NCBI GenBank assembly: GCA_002722565.1
Contig: PBMG01000001.1
Location: 280,692 to 344,691, forward strand
Direction of reading: 5' to 3'
DNA from: Acidimicrobiaceae bacterium
GTDB taxonomy: Bacteria > Actinomycetota > Acidimicrobiia > Acidimicrobiales > Poriferisodalaceae
Length of the DNA stretch: 64,000 bases
Each line of letters starts with the position of its first letter. Position 1 is the first letter of the stretch. The position numbers and the translations under genes are program-made. This document shows, one piece after another, positions 1-7,982 of the stretch. Under the pieces are notes generated by a model. That model saw only the letters and a program-made list of their open reading frames with translations, did not search any database and was not told the origin of the DNA.

Positions 1-638
1 CGTTGGCACGAACACTGGCAGCCAGACCCAAGATGGTCTTTCTCGATGAGCCCTTGGCATCAATTGACCTCACGGCGCGTATAGACGCGCGGAATTCGAT
101 TCGTTCGGCCTTGGAGCAAAGTCTTGCTGGGGCTTTGTTGGTAACTCACGACCCTACAGATGCATTTGCTCTAGCCCAGAAGGTACTGGTTCTGGAGGAG
201 GGTAGAGTTACCCAGTTTGGTACCCCTGATCAGATTCGGTCCCAACCCAAGTCCCGTTGGGTTGCCGACCTGATGGGATGGAATGTCTTCCATGGCGTTG
301 GACATGGATCTTCGGTGACGCTCGCCGACGGAACGCAGTTAGCAACCTCAGAATCCGAACTTTCGGGCGAAACGATGGTCATGATCAGTCCCTCCTCCGT
401 GGCCCTCTTTTTGGAACGCCCGGGCGGTAGCCCGCGCAACAGTTGGCTGTGCCGAATTCAGCGAGTTGAACATCTCGATTCGCTCGCCCGGATCTCGCTC
501 TCAGGGCCATTGGATCTCTACGCCGACATAACCTCCGATGCTGCGGATGAGCTTGATTTAACTCCAGGCAGAGATCTTTGGGTCAGCATAAAGGCCACTG
601 AAGTTCGCGCTAACACCATTCTGGGCAGGCGACACTGA
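1..638 (+). CDS. ABC transporter ATP-binding protein, C-terminal part (5' end outside window)
   Basis: This is the second half of an ATP-binding cassette subunit; the reading frame is already open at base 3 and the gene begins upstream of the window. The visible part starts just after the signature motif (an ALARTLA-like segment). Walker B VFLDEP follows with a D-loop (ASID), then the H-loop histidine in LLVTHDPTDAF. About 110 residues after the nucleotide-binding domain look like a TOBE-type regulatory or substrate-sensing domain, as in ATPases of molybdate, sulfate, iron or spermidine importers. The Walker A half and the partner permease and binding protein are not visible, so the substrate cannot be assigned. 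It ends 66 bases before the next gene, which starts behind a palindrome. Confidence 0.85.
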   Translation, partial: LARTLAARPKMVFLDEPLASIDLTARIDARNSIRSALEQSLAGALLVTHDPTDAFALAQKVLVLEEGRVTQFGTPDQIRSQPKSRWVADLMGWNVFHGVGHGSSVTLADGTQLATSESELSGETMVMISPSSVALFLERPGGSPRNSWLCRIQRVEHLDSLARISLSGPLDLYADITSDAADELDLTPGRDLWVSIKATEVRANTILGRRH

Positions 639-672
639 GAGCCAATCCTCACATGGAGTTTGCTAGGCAAGC

Positions 673-699
673 GGACCCCGTAAAGCTTTACTACGGTCC
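673..699. promoter_or_regulatory. Imperfect palindrome, candidate operator
   Basis: The arms GGACC (673-677) and GGTCC (695-699) flank the perfect 12-base palindrome GTAAAGCTTTAC (680-691). It lies six bases before the ATG of the SDR gene at 705 and after the stop of the ABC ATPase. The location fits a repressor operator overlapping the start region. A weak terminator is less likely because no T-run follows. Confidence 0.4.
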
Positions 700-704
700 T
701 AGGC

Positions 705-1487
705 ATGGAAATATCGGACTTGTTTGATGTCAGTGGAAAGACAGCGATAGTAACCGGGGGTAGCCGAGGTATCGGCTACATGATTACCGAAGGGCTTTTG
801 CGGAACGGCTGCTCTGTCTACATCACCTCACGAAAAGCTGAGGAATGCGAGCGGGCGGCCGCTGAGCTAAGCACTCATGGCGACTGCCACGCCATCCCAT
901 CGGATTTAAGCGACGACTCCGATCGTGCGCGCTTTGTTGCCCGGTTCCGCGAGCAGGAAGAGCAACTCGATGTGCTCGTCAATAACGCAGGCGCAGCATG
1001 GGGCGCGCCTATTGGAGATTTCCCGTCGAGTGGTTTCGACAAGGTCATGGATGTAAATGTCAAAGCGCCCTTTATGTTGACCCAGGAGTTGCTACCTGAG
1101 TTGCGCAACGCGGCGACCCAAGATGATCCAGCGCGTGTGATCATGATTGGTTCAGTCGATGGTATTCGAGTTCCATTTGGTGACAACTATTCGTATTCGG
1201 CTTCAAAGGCGGGAATACACATGTTGACGCGCCACTTGGCGCACCACCTCGTCAAAGAGCGCGTCAACGTGAATTGCATCGCTCCAGGCCCATTTGAATC
1301 CAAGATGATGAGCTACATGCTGGACGATCCTGAGCGAAGAGCGGGCGTCGTCGCTTCGACGCCGCTCGGGCGAATCGGAAGCCCTGAAGATATAACCGGG
1401 GCTGTCATCTTTTTTGCAAGCCGAGCGGGGTCATGGCTAACCGGGGTGACGATTCCAGTGGATGGCGGAATTTCTACGCATGGCTAA
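705..1487 (+). CDS. SDR family oxidoreductase (RhlG/FabG-like)
   Basis: A classical short-chain dehydrogenase/reductase of 260 residues, the normal length. The NAD(P)-binding motif TGGSRGIG is at residues 17-24, NNAG at 93-96, a catalytic Ser near 150, and the YxxxK pair at Tyr164/Lys168. Arg21 in the glycine motif and the TSRK segment after beta-strand 2 favour NADPH. The overall pattern resembles RhlG and 3-oxoacyl-ACP reductases, which reduce a keto group, but a substrate cannot be assigned. The stop overlaps the start of the next gene, so the two are probably translated together. A palindrome sits immediately upstream. Confidence 0.88.
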   Translation: MEISDLFDVSGKTAIVTGGSRGIGYMITEGLLRNGCSVYITSRKAEECERAAAELSTHGDCHAIPSDLSDDSDRARFVARFREQEEQLDVLVNNAGAAWGAPIGDFPSSGFDKVMDVNVKAPFMLTQELLPELRNAATQDDPARVIMIGSVDGIRVPFGDNYSYSASKAGIHMLTRHLAHHLVKERVNVNCIAPGPFESKMMSYMLDDPERRAGVVASTPLGRIGSPEDITGAVIFFASRAGSWLTGVTIPVDGGISTHG

Positions 1488-2049
1488 CCGCGAGGGTGTC
1501 ACCATGTTGGTCGGCAGTTTGCGAGAGGACTCAGTAAATCGGGCCGCAGCGAAACAAGCCGCTCAGCACCTTGGCCATGACTTTACAATTCACCAACCAG
1601 ACCTCAGCCAGATACCACTCTTTGATCAGGATCTCGAACACGCAGGGGACCCTGAGGCAGTTCTCGCCCTAAAGGTTGCGGTGGCCGAAAGCGCCGTGGT
1701 CATCTGCTTTACTCCCGAATACAACTACAGCACGTCTGGTGTTCTCAAGAATGCAATCGATTGGTTATCTCGACCATTTCGCTCTGGGAGTCTTATTGGC
1801 CGTGTCGTAGCAATCGCCAGCGCAACTCCAGGCTCGAAGGGTGGTGAAAACGCTAGAGAACACCTTCTACAAACATGTGGGGTGTTAACGGATCGCCTCT
1901 ACAGCGTTACCCTCGGCATTCCTAACGTCACTCAACTCGATGAGGGCGCCTTACCTGACCACGCTGCGGACCTACTGCCCCCTTGGCTAGATGGTCTAAT
2001 AACCTTCCACCGTTCGATTCCGGATTTAGCCCACACAGACCAAACGTAA
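1480..2049 (+). CDS. NADPH-dependent FMN reductase family protein
   Basis: A flavodoxin-fold FMN reductase of about 189 residues. The N-terminal phosphate-binding loop reads GSLRE-SVNRA. The characteristic segment TPEYNYSTSGVLKNAIDWLSR is conserved. Such enzymes reduce FMN, quinones or azo compounds with NAD(P)H. I place the start at ATG 1480, overlapping the SDR stop by eight bases. An ATG at 1462 would add six residues lying entirely inside the SDR gene. Coupling to an SDR suggests a two-step reduction or supply of reduced flavin, but nothing in the sequence names the substrate. Confidence 0.85.
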   Translation: MANREGVTMLVGSLREDSVNRAAAKQAAQHLGHDFTIHQPDLSQIPLFDQDLEHAGDPEAVLALKVAVAESAVVICFTPEYNYSTSGVLKNAIDWLSRPFRSGSLIGRVVAIASATPGSKGGENAREHLLQTCGVLTDRLYSVTLGIPNVTQLDEGALPDHAADLLPPWLDGLITFHRSIPDLAHTDQT

Positions 2050-2092
2050 ACCCACGAACGCAGCGGATCGTCGTCCCGGGCCCTGAATGGCA

Positions 2093-3217
2093 CTACTTTT
2101 TGACCGTGGTCCATCCAGTACGTTTACTGTCATCAAACGAGGCTGAGTACCTATCGGGAGTACCGGCGTCGACGTCGACTGCCACCTTTGACACGTCTTG
2201 CATTGCATCAGCCCAGACTTCGATGAGTCGGTCTTCACCGTCATAGTCAAATAGGTCAGAGAGTGACCGCTCCTCAGGTCCGCCTGGTTCTAAAGGATGT
2301 TCGGCTAAGTGACGGGCGGTAACGGCCAAGCCGTCAACTGGATCTACTAGGTCTCGATAGCCCAGCTCAAACATCGCCTTTTCACATGAGGTCACTCGAT
2401 GATGCGGTGTGCCGCGTACCGTCAACCTTTGCGCAAGAGTCGCGTATTCCCAAGGCATACTCACGATCTCAAATTGGTGACCCAACGCACTGGCAATAAT
2501 TTCAGCCCACTGCAACAAAGTTGGCGTCCATTCGTCTGACGCGTTATAAACCTCGCCTGCAGCGATTTTAGGATTATCCACGATTGTCAGAAGCAAGTGT
2601 GCTGCGTTTATTGAATAGGCGCGAGATTGCAGGCTCATACCGCCGTCAGGGAGGATTAGATGTTTACGACCATCCAGGACGCGACGGACAATTGAATGTT
2701 CGAGACTCGCAACCTGGCCGGGTCCGTAGATCCATGGGTACCGCAGGTGCGATGCTGTTGGATGACTCTCAAATACCGCAACTTCGGTCCGTCCGATGTT
2801 GGCCACCTTTCGGTTAACGGGAAATTCGGGTCCCTCGTTCACGACCAATCGGGATGTTTCACGGGTTGGCACCCTCATCCCTGCGGGCCAGAGCGCGTCG
2901 GCGTCACCCCACCCCGTGTAGGCAGGAACTCCCCCGACACTGACGAACTGTCCTGCTCGTCCGACTAAGAGCTGTGCCAATTCACGGAGCCGGCCGTACA
3001 TGACGACCACAAGGTCATAGTTTGAGCCCTCAAGTGCGACCTTTACCTTTTCAATATCAAACGGATCCGTATGAATGTGCTTAACGCTGGCAGGTATCTG
3101 AGGGGATTCGTGGGCCCCGGTATGCAGGATGGATACTGTGTAGCCCCGTTCGATCAGGCCATTAACTACATGAGGTCCTGTCGGACCGGTTCCCCCAACG
3201 ACCAACGCTCGTGACAT
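2093..3217 (-). CDS. NAD-dependent epimerase/dehydratase family protein
   Basis: An extended-SDR (Rossmann) protein of 374 residues. GGTGPTGPHV close to the N-terminus binds the dinucleotide. The middle contains a GPG-containing loop (RYPWIYGPGQV) and a C-terminal substrate domain with NASDEWTPT, typical of atypical nucleotide-sugar epimerases and isoflavone-reductase-like proteins. I chose ATG at 3217 because AAAGGA lies six bases upstream of it; the in-frame TTG at 3232 would put that site inside the gene. It is divergent from the hypothetical gene at 3388 and convergent with the FMN reductase. Substrate unknown. Confidence 0.82.
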   Translation of the reverse strand: MSRALVVGGTGPTGPHVVNGLIERGYTVSILHTGAHESPQIPASVKHIHTDPFDIEKVKVALEGSNYDLVVVMYGRLRELAQLLVGRAGQFVSVGGVPAYTGWGDADALWPAGMRVPTRETSRLVVNEGPEFPVNRKVANIGRTEVAVFESHPTASHLRYPWIYGPGQVASLEHSIVRRVLDGRKHLILPDGGMSLQSRAYSINAAHLLLTIVDNPKIAAGEVYNASDEWTPTLLQWAEIIASALGHQFEIVSMPWEYATLAQRLTVRGTPHHRVTSCEKAMFELGYRDLVDPVDGLAVTARHLAEHPLEPGGPEERSLSDLFDYDGEDRLIEVWADAMQDVSKVAVDVDAGTPDRYSASFDDSKRTGWTTVKK

Positions 3218-3223
3218 CCAGGA

Positions 3224-3229
3224 TCCTTT
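3224..3229 (-). promoter_or_regulatory. Ribosome binding site deciding the epimerase start
   Basis: On the minus strand these bases read AAAGGA, six bases before ATG 3217. This favours ATG 3217 over the upstream in-frame TTG. Confidence 0.6.
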
Positions 3230-3387
3230 CAACTGCGACGCAGAGCTTAGGGTCCGCGTCTAAGAGCCGCTGATATTGTTGTCCAGTTCTCAAAGGAACT
3301 CGACAAGGGCCTCCCTCAGTCATCTCTGGGCCACTAAATCACGTTATAAGTGTCATCTACCCAACTTCTAGGTCTACGATCTGAGCT

Positions 3388-4017
3388 ATGGCACCTGAAA
3401 GCTCAGCCCTCAAGAAGGGCGCTCGAGTAATTGTGATAGACGACCTCCCCGGAGTCACTGCCGGAACCGCCGGCCGAGTGGGCAGAGCTATCGGTATCAA
3501 GACGGTCAGGTATCGGGTTCAGTTCGAGAACGGAATCAACGCCTTGTCTGTCGCGGAGAGCAAATTGGTGTCTCCGGCCGCCTGGGAGTTCATCAAAGAA
3601 CAACAAATTGCTCCACTTCAAGCAGTGCCAAACACTCCGTCAGCGCCAGCCGTGCCGGTAGCCGCAGCCCCCGCTCCCGCCCCCACACCCGACGCCCCCA
3701 CAACCGCTCCCGAGACGAGCGCTACGACACCACAGCAATCATCTCCCGCCTCCTCCGCTGCAGGTTCCGAGGATCCGCGGTTAGCCGCTCTTACGGCCAA
3801 ATCCCGAGAGGCACGAAAGGCAGCAGGCGTCGATGTTGATGCCGAGGTCCCAGACGAGCCGCCCTCAGCCGACGTGCAGGAAGCGCAGAGCGAAGAACCC
3901 ATTACCGTCCCCGCAGAAGAACCTGCTCCAGCTGAGCCCACATTCGAACTTCCCGATGGCTACTTCCCTACTGATAATCGAGTAGCCGACCTACTAGCGT
4001 CAATCAAAGACAGTTAA
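3388..4017 (+). CDS. Hypothetical protein with KOW/SH3-like N-terminus and Pro/Ala-rich linker
   Basis: A 209-residue protein in three parts. Residues 1-75 look like a small beta-barrel of KOW/SH3 type (KKGARVIVIDDLPGV, then AGTAGRVGR and YRVQFENGI). Residues 80-130 are low-complexity Pro/Ala/Thr. A charged C-terminus ends in an LPDGYFPTDNRVADLLASI segment. There is no signal peptide or membrane segment. I recall similar conserved hypotheticals in Acidimicrobiia genomes but no known function. It stands alone, divergent from the epimerase across about 170 bases, and overlaps the next gene tail to tail by four bases. A nucleic-acid or protein-interaction role is possible, not shown. Confidence 0.7.
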   Translation: MAPESSALKKGARVIVIDDLPGVTAGTAGRVGRAIGIKTVRYRVQFENGINALSVAESKLVSPAAWEFIKEQQIAPLQAVPNTPSAPAVPVAAAPAPAPTPDAPTTAPETSATTPQQSSPASSAAGSEDPRLAALTAKSREARKAAGVDVDAEVPDEPPSADVQEAQSEEPITVPAEEPAPAEPTFELPDGYFPTDNRVADLLASIKDS

Positions 4018-6194
4018 GAACCTGTAGTTCCTGGCAAGTCGAATGGTTCGGGATCCAAAAACCGTTCGAGAACGTTCTTGGTCATTTGAGCGACGTCATT
4101 GTCGTACCCGTTACGCGCCAACGCTCCGAACCAGGAAATTGAACCGACACTGAATACCGCCCCACCGTTCGGAGTTTCGAAGAACACAATGTCAGCTCGC
4201 ACATACGGGTCTGGGCTAGGGAACGCAACGGTGCCCTCAAATTCTTCCTTCGTTCGCAACATATCTGGACCAAACTGAGTCGCTGAGGCAATGATCACCG
4301 CATGGCTGGGTGACCCGAGTCTTTGGTCGTATCGGTCAACTTCCTGCCCAGCTGCGCCTCCACCAAGACCCGATGTTCCCACGGCGTCATCTTCTATCCC
4401 AGCCAGAATCCAGGATGCCCTCGAGCCCCGGGCACCTTGTGCCACCTGATAGAAAGTGGCCTTCTCGAATCCTTGGGCGGCAAACCCTATGCCGACGAGT
4501 TGGTTAGGTGCGCGCCCGTTTCGCCGCCAGAGACCACCATATTCTCCCCCCCAAGCGTGGTAATTCTCACCGTCCCCGGTCTGCCAGTTCCTGACGCCAT
4601 CTTCAGCACGACGCAACTCAATCGCGCCCGGCCAGGAGTCACTAAACGAAACCCGCCAATAAAAACCGTTACCTCCCAGGTACATGAGACGTCCGCCCTT
4701 GCGTTGCCACTCGTCCAACGCGTCAAGCATTTCTGTCGACCAATACTCGGGATGAGACCCGGTGACGATAACGCGATAGGGCGCCAGAGCTGCGTAACCA
4801 TCGAAATGAACGTCATCATCACTAATCACATCGTGATTAGCCTCTGCATCCCTCAGAAATGCGTGAATATCAGTATCTGGCGTGAAATTCCAACCATCGG
4901 CCCCCGGTCGAACTTGCAAGACAGGGCGTCGTCGCGAGCTGAACATCACCCCACTACCATCCGGATGCTTTTCGTAGTGGCTGAGCCCTACCTCGGGGTG
5001 ATCGACAAGGTATTGATGCTCTGGTCGAAGGTTCGAGCGAGCTCCAACGAAGTCCGCTCCCTCAATCAGCATCCTGTGGTTGGCGTAAGCCATGTAAGTG
5101 CAAGTCGGCATCAAAAGTGCCACATCGGCTGTTGGGGCACCCTCAGCAGGGCGAACGAAGAAGGGAACTCTGTCTACTCCCAGCTCTGACTCAAATCGAA
5201 GGCAGTAGATACCGCTTTTGAGTTCCTCAGGTAAACGAAGCTTGGCCGTTGCCTCCCAGCCGGCGTCGTAAAGATCATCATGATGGAAATGTATTGCATT
5301 CCACTGTTTCGGATCGTCGCTCCATCGCTGGTGTTCCCCCGACCACGTCGGTCCAGTGACACCGCGAGTGGGCAGTTGAAAAAGCTCTAAGTTGACATTC
5401 CCGGCAGCCGGTTCCACCACCGCACCTTCCATGTCTCCTTCAAACTCCCACTCATAATGAGAGTCATCGACCACTAACTTCGGAGCTGCTATGCGACCAT
5501 CCCATCTGCCCTCGATGGCCCCCGCGGCTAAACGGAACGTCAGGTCACCAAACGGGCCAAGTGATATCGGACACGAAGAGTTGTCTTCGCCAGTTTGAAG
5601 CAAGTCCCGCCCTGGAGACGCGGTAGTCGGAGCAGAAACCTCGACGTTGGCCGAAGCTGTTTCGAGGTCGATTTTGAGGCGCAAGAAATACCAGCGATTT
5701 CGTTCCAAGGGACGATCCCGAATCACTAACTCCTCTCCACCAAAACGACCGACGAGCTCCACGCTGCGATTAGCGACTTCGACCACTGATTCCGCCGAGC
5801 TCAGGGAGAAGATCACACCATCGCGTTTAAGCAAAGTTGGCTGGAACCAAAGGCTGACTTCCAGCCGGCTGACCTCACCGGCCGGAACGAAACTCTCAGC
5901 GTAGGAACCTGGGTAAAGGGCTTGAGGCGACAATTCAACGGCGCGGGGTTCAACTTCCTCTACCAGCACCTCAGCAAAACCCGGGCCGGTGCGAGTCGGG
6001 TCGCCACAATCAAGCCGAACAACTTCTAGAACACCATCAGTGGTGGCATGGCTAGAACCAAACCATGCAATTTCTTCGCCGGCGCGAAGGGACCATGGCT
6101 CGCAGTAGCCCGTTATTAACTTGCTTGAGTCTGTTTCTTGGTCCATCGGCATTTGATGAAGGTTAAAGATCTGATTGAGTATCTCGACGGCCAC
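4014..6194 (-). CDS. N,N-dimethylformamidase beta-subunit-like protein
   Basis: A 726-residue protein resembling the large subunit of N,N-dimethylformamidase, the iron enzyme that hydrolyses dimethylformamide to formate and dimethylamine. The N-terminus has the family's GYCEPWS-RAGE segment, followed by a concanavalin/LamG-like beta region (about 120-240). The catalytic C-terminal half carries PTCTYMAYANHR, VTGSHPEYWS with Tyr near 484, and GGNGFYWRVSF. The characterised enzyme uses two Tyr and one acidic residue to hold iron; Tyr484 and the Tyr of NGFYW region are candidates here by inference. The GTG at 6194 directly follows the rhodanese stop; ATG 6152 is an alternative start. No small subunit gene is adjacent, and the substrate need not be dimethylformamide. 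Confidence 0.78.
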   Translation of the reverse strand: MAVEILNQIFNLHQMPMDQETDSSKLITGYCEPWSLRAGEEIAWFGSSHATTDGVLEVVRLDCGDPTRTGPGFAEVLVEEVEPRAVELSPQALYPGSYAESFVPAGEVSRLEVSLWFQPTLLKRDGVIFSLSSAESVVEVANRSVELVGRFGGEELVIRDRPLERNRWYFLRLKIDLETASANVEVSAPTTASPGRDLLQTGEDNSSCPISLGPFGDLTFRLAAGAIEGRWDGRIAAPKLVVDDSHYEWEFEGDMEGAVVEPAAGNVNLELFQLPTRGVTGPTWSGEHQRWSDDPKQWNAIHFHHDDLYDAGWEATAKLRLPEELKSGIYCLRFESELGVDRVPFFVRPAEGAPTADVALLMPTCTYMAYANHRMLIEGADFVGARSNLRPEHQYLVDHPEVGLSHYEKHPDGSGVMFSSRRRPVLQVRPGADGWNFTPDTDIHAFLRDAEANHDVISDDDVHFDGYAALAPYRVIVTGSHPEYWSTEMLDALDEWQRKGGRLMYLGGNGFYWRVSFSDSWPGAIELRRAEDGVRNWQTGDGENYHAWGGEYGGLWRRNGRAPNQLVGIGFAAQGFEKATFYQVAQGARGSRASWILAGIEDDAVGTSGLGGGAAGQEVDRYDQRLGSPSHAVIIASATQFGPDMLRTKEEFEGTVAFPSPDPYVRADIVFFETPNGGAVFSVGSISWFGALARNGYDNDVAQMTKNVLERFLDPEPFDLPGTTGS

Positions 6195-6605
6195 TCAGCC
6201 CCGACTAGCTTTCCAGTCCTCGTACGACTCGATCGGCATCTCATCGGCTCGCCACCCTCCGAAACCAGTCTCAATATGACTAATCTTTTCCATCCCCATA
6301 TCCTTTAACGTCTTTGCGGACAGGGCAGATCGCATTCCCCCAGCGCAGCACAGAACAAATTCCCGATCCTCGCCGAAGATTTCCTTTGTATAGGGCGAAT
6401 CAGGCGAGACCCAAAACTCAAGCATTCCTCTTGGAGCGTGCATTGCTCCTGGTATTGCGCCATCTCGCTGCATTTCACGCACATCGCGAATGTCGACGAT
6501 CAACGCACCTTCCTCCGCGGCTCTCCGCGCTGCTTCCTCTGGTGAAATATTGTCGATTTCGGCTTTAGCGGACTCCACCATCTTGTTTACTGAAGCGACC
6601 GGCAT
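6195..6605 (-). CDS. Rhodanese-like domain protein
   Basis: A single-domain rhodanese of 136 residues. The active-site loop is CCAGGMRS with the probable catalytic Cys at 87, and a VDIRDVREMQRDGAIPGA segment lies near residues 37-54, both typical. Such proteins carry a persulfide and transfer sulfane sulfur to cyanide, thiols or protein partners. The start at ATG 6605 is set by AGGAGAG six bases upstream; an earlier in-frame start would add 20 residues through that site. It is directly followed (TGAGTG) by the dimethylformamidase-like gene, so the two are likely one transcript. The functional link is unknown. Confidence 0.85.
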   Translation of the reverse strand: MPVASVNKMVESAKAEIDNISPEEAARRAAEEGALIVDIRDVREMQRDGAIPGAMHAPRGMLEFWVSPDSPYTKEIFGEDREFVLCCAGGMRSALSAKTLKDMGMEKISHIETGFGGWRADEMPIESYEDWKASRG

Positions 6606-6611
6606 CGTTAA

Positions 6612-6618
6612 CTCTCCT
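6612..6618 (-). promoter_or_regulatory. Ribosome binding site of the rhodanese gene
   Basis: On the minus strand these bases read AGGAGAG, six bases before ATG 6605. It is one of the clearest Shine-Dalgarno sites in the window and decides the start. Confidence 0.65.
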
Positions 6619-6683
6619 GCTTGTAATGAAATTATTTTTCTCGGTACTCCACGATCATTACTCATATGACGGCGGGTGTCACC

Positions 6684-7904
6684 TCACTCTGACGAGCCTG
6701 CCGATTCCGAGAACAATATGTTTGCGTCTTCGAAGTCAGCTATGGCTTTGTCCGACATACCCAACACCTCCGATAGCACTTGTTGATTATGTTGACCCAG
6801 CAAGGGCGCCAAGGGTTCGGTGTCCGGTATCGGCACCGAACTGAACTTGGCCGGCAAACCAGTTACTGTAATTTCTCCAAAATTCGGGTCCTCCACTCGG
6901 CGGACCATGCCCCTCTCCGTGAAGTGTGGGTGAACCATTGCTTCTTCAGGACTGAGGACCGGGGCAGCTGGGATCCTCTCGTTTTCTAAATGAGCAAGAA
7001 GTGCAGCGTCGCTCTCGAAGGTTTGCATCCACGCCTCGACAAGTTCCAGTAACTCCTTCGCGTTATCGACTCGAGCTTCAGCAGTGGCGAACCGTGAATC
7101 TAGGCCGAGCTGACTGGCCCCCATCGCGTCGCACAGTCTTTGCCACTGAGGTTCCAATACCTGAAGAACGATCCATCCCTGTGGACCTCTGTAAGTGCCC
7201 GATGGAACCACAATGCTGAACTGCCTACCGGACCGTTCTTGACTCCAGGTGCCGCCGCTCGCGCTGTGGCCTTGGACGGCAATTGAGTGCATCGCGAAGA
7301 GCGGATCCACCAAGGTAACTTCGAGGTATTGCCCTTCGCCGGTCCGTTGCTGATGGAAAAGAGCGTGCCCAATCGCTCCGAATAGCATTTGGCCGGCAGC
7401 ACAATCCGATATCGGGGAGCCTGTGAACTGCGGCGCCCCTTCGGGTTCTCCCGTTAGGTGCATCATCCCAGATAGGGCTTGTCCTATTAAGTCGAATCCT
7501 TGCAAGTGCGCTAAAGGGCCCGATTTACCAAAGGCCGATATCGACGCCATGATTAGACCCTGGTTTTCCCGGCTAAGAGTGACCCAATCTAACCCTCGTC
7601 GTTCCAGGACGCCCGGCCCGAAATTCTCGACCACGACATGACACTCGACAGCTAGCTGTCGAGCGACCTCACAGCCCTCTGTCGAGCCAAGGTCAAGACA
7701 TACCGAACGTTTGCCGCGATTTTGCTGGGTGTAGTACGAAGAGGATCCGTTAGATGAGACGAATGGCAGGGTACGACTTGGGTCTCCCTTGGGACCGTAT
7801 TCCACCTTGATGACATCAGCTCCCAGTTCAGCGAGCATTCGAGTGGCACTCGGACCAGATAGATATTGGGTGAAGTCGAGGATACGTATACCTTCCAAAA
7901 GCAT
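6684..7904 (-). CDS. Class III CoA-transferase (CaiB/BaiF family)
   Basis: A 406-residue family III CoA-transferase, which moves CoA between an acyl-CoA donor and a carboxylic acid through an aspartyl-CoA intermediate. The N-terminus GIRILDFTQYLSGP and LAELGADVIKVE are family hallmarks. The catalytic Asp is at about residue 167 (PISDCAAG), with TGEGQYLEV following at the usual distance. The start ATG 7904 matches the family N-terminus; a TTG at 7925 would add seven residues. It faces the HyuA-like gene across an 80-base divergent region and precedes the rhodanese gene on the same strand. Substrate acid unknown. Confidence 0.88.
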   Translation of the reverse strand: MLLEGIRILDFTQYLSGPSATRMLAELGADVIKVEYGPKGDPSRTLPFVSSNGSSSYYTQQNRGKRSVCLDLGSTEGCEVARQLAVECHVVVENFGPGVLERRGLDWVTLSRENQGLIMASISAFGKSGPLAHLQGFDLIGQALSGMMHLTGEPEGAPQFTGSPISDCAAGQMLFGAIGHALFHQQRTGEGQYLEVTLVDPLFAMHSIAVQGHSASGGTWSQERSGRQFSIVVPSGTYRGPQGWIVLQVLEPQWQRLCDAMGASQLGLDSRFATAEARVDNAKELLELVEAWMQTFESDAALLAHLENERIPAAPVLSPEEAMVHPHFTERGMVRRVEDPNFGEITVTGLPAKFSSVPIPDTEPLAPLLGQHNQQVLSEVLGMSDKAIADFEDANILFSESAGSSE

Positions 7905-7982
7905 CTGCAGACAATAGCCGGCCAATCCCTTACCGGAGATTTAGTGGCCATTCAGCTCAATACGGTGGCAAAATCTCCGAAC

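Noticed and set aside
4323..5189. Long plus-strand open frame inside the dimethylformamidase-like gene
   Set aside because: It is the reverse-frame shadow of a clear coding gene, with no family pattern.
7866..7982. N-terminal extension of the HyuA-like gene
   Set aside because: It runs through the start of the divergent CoA-transferase; HyuA similarity begins just after GTG 7983.
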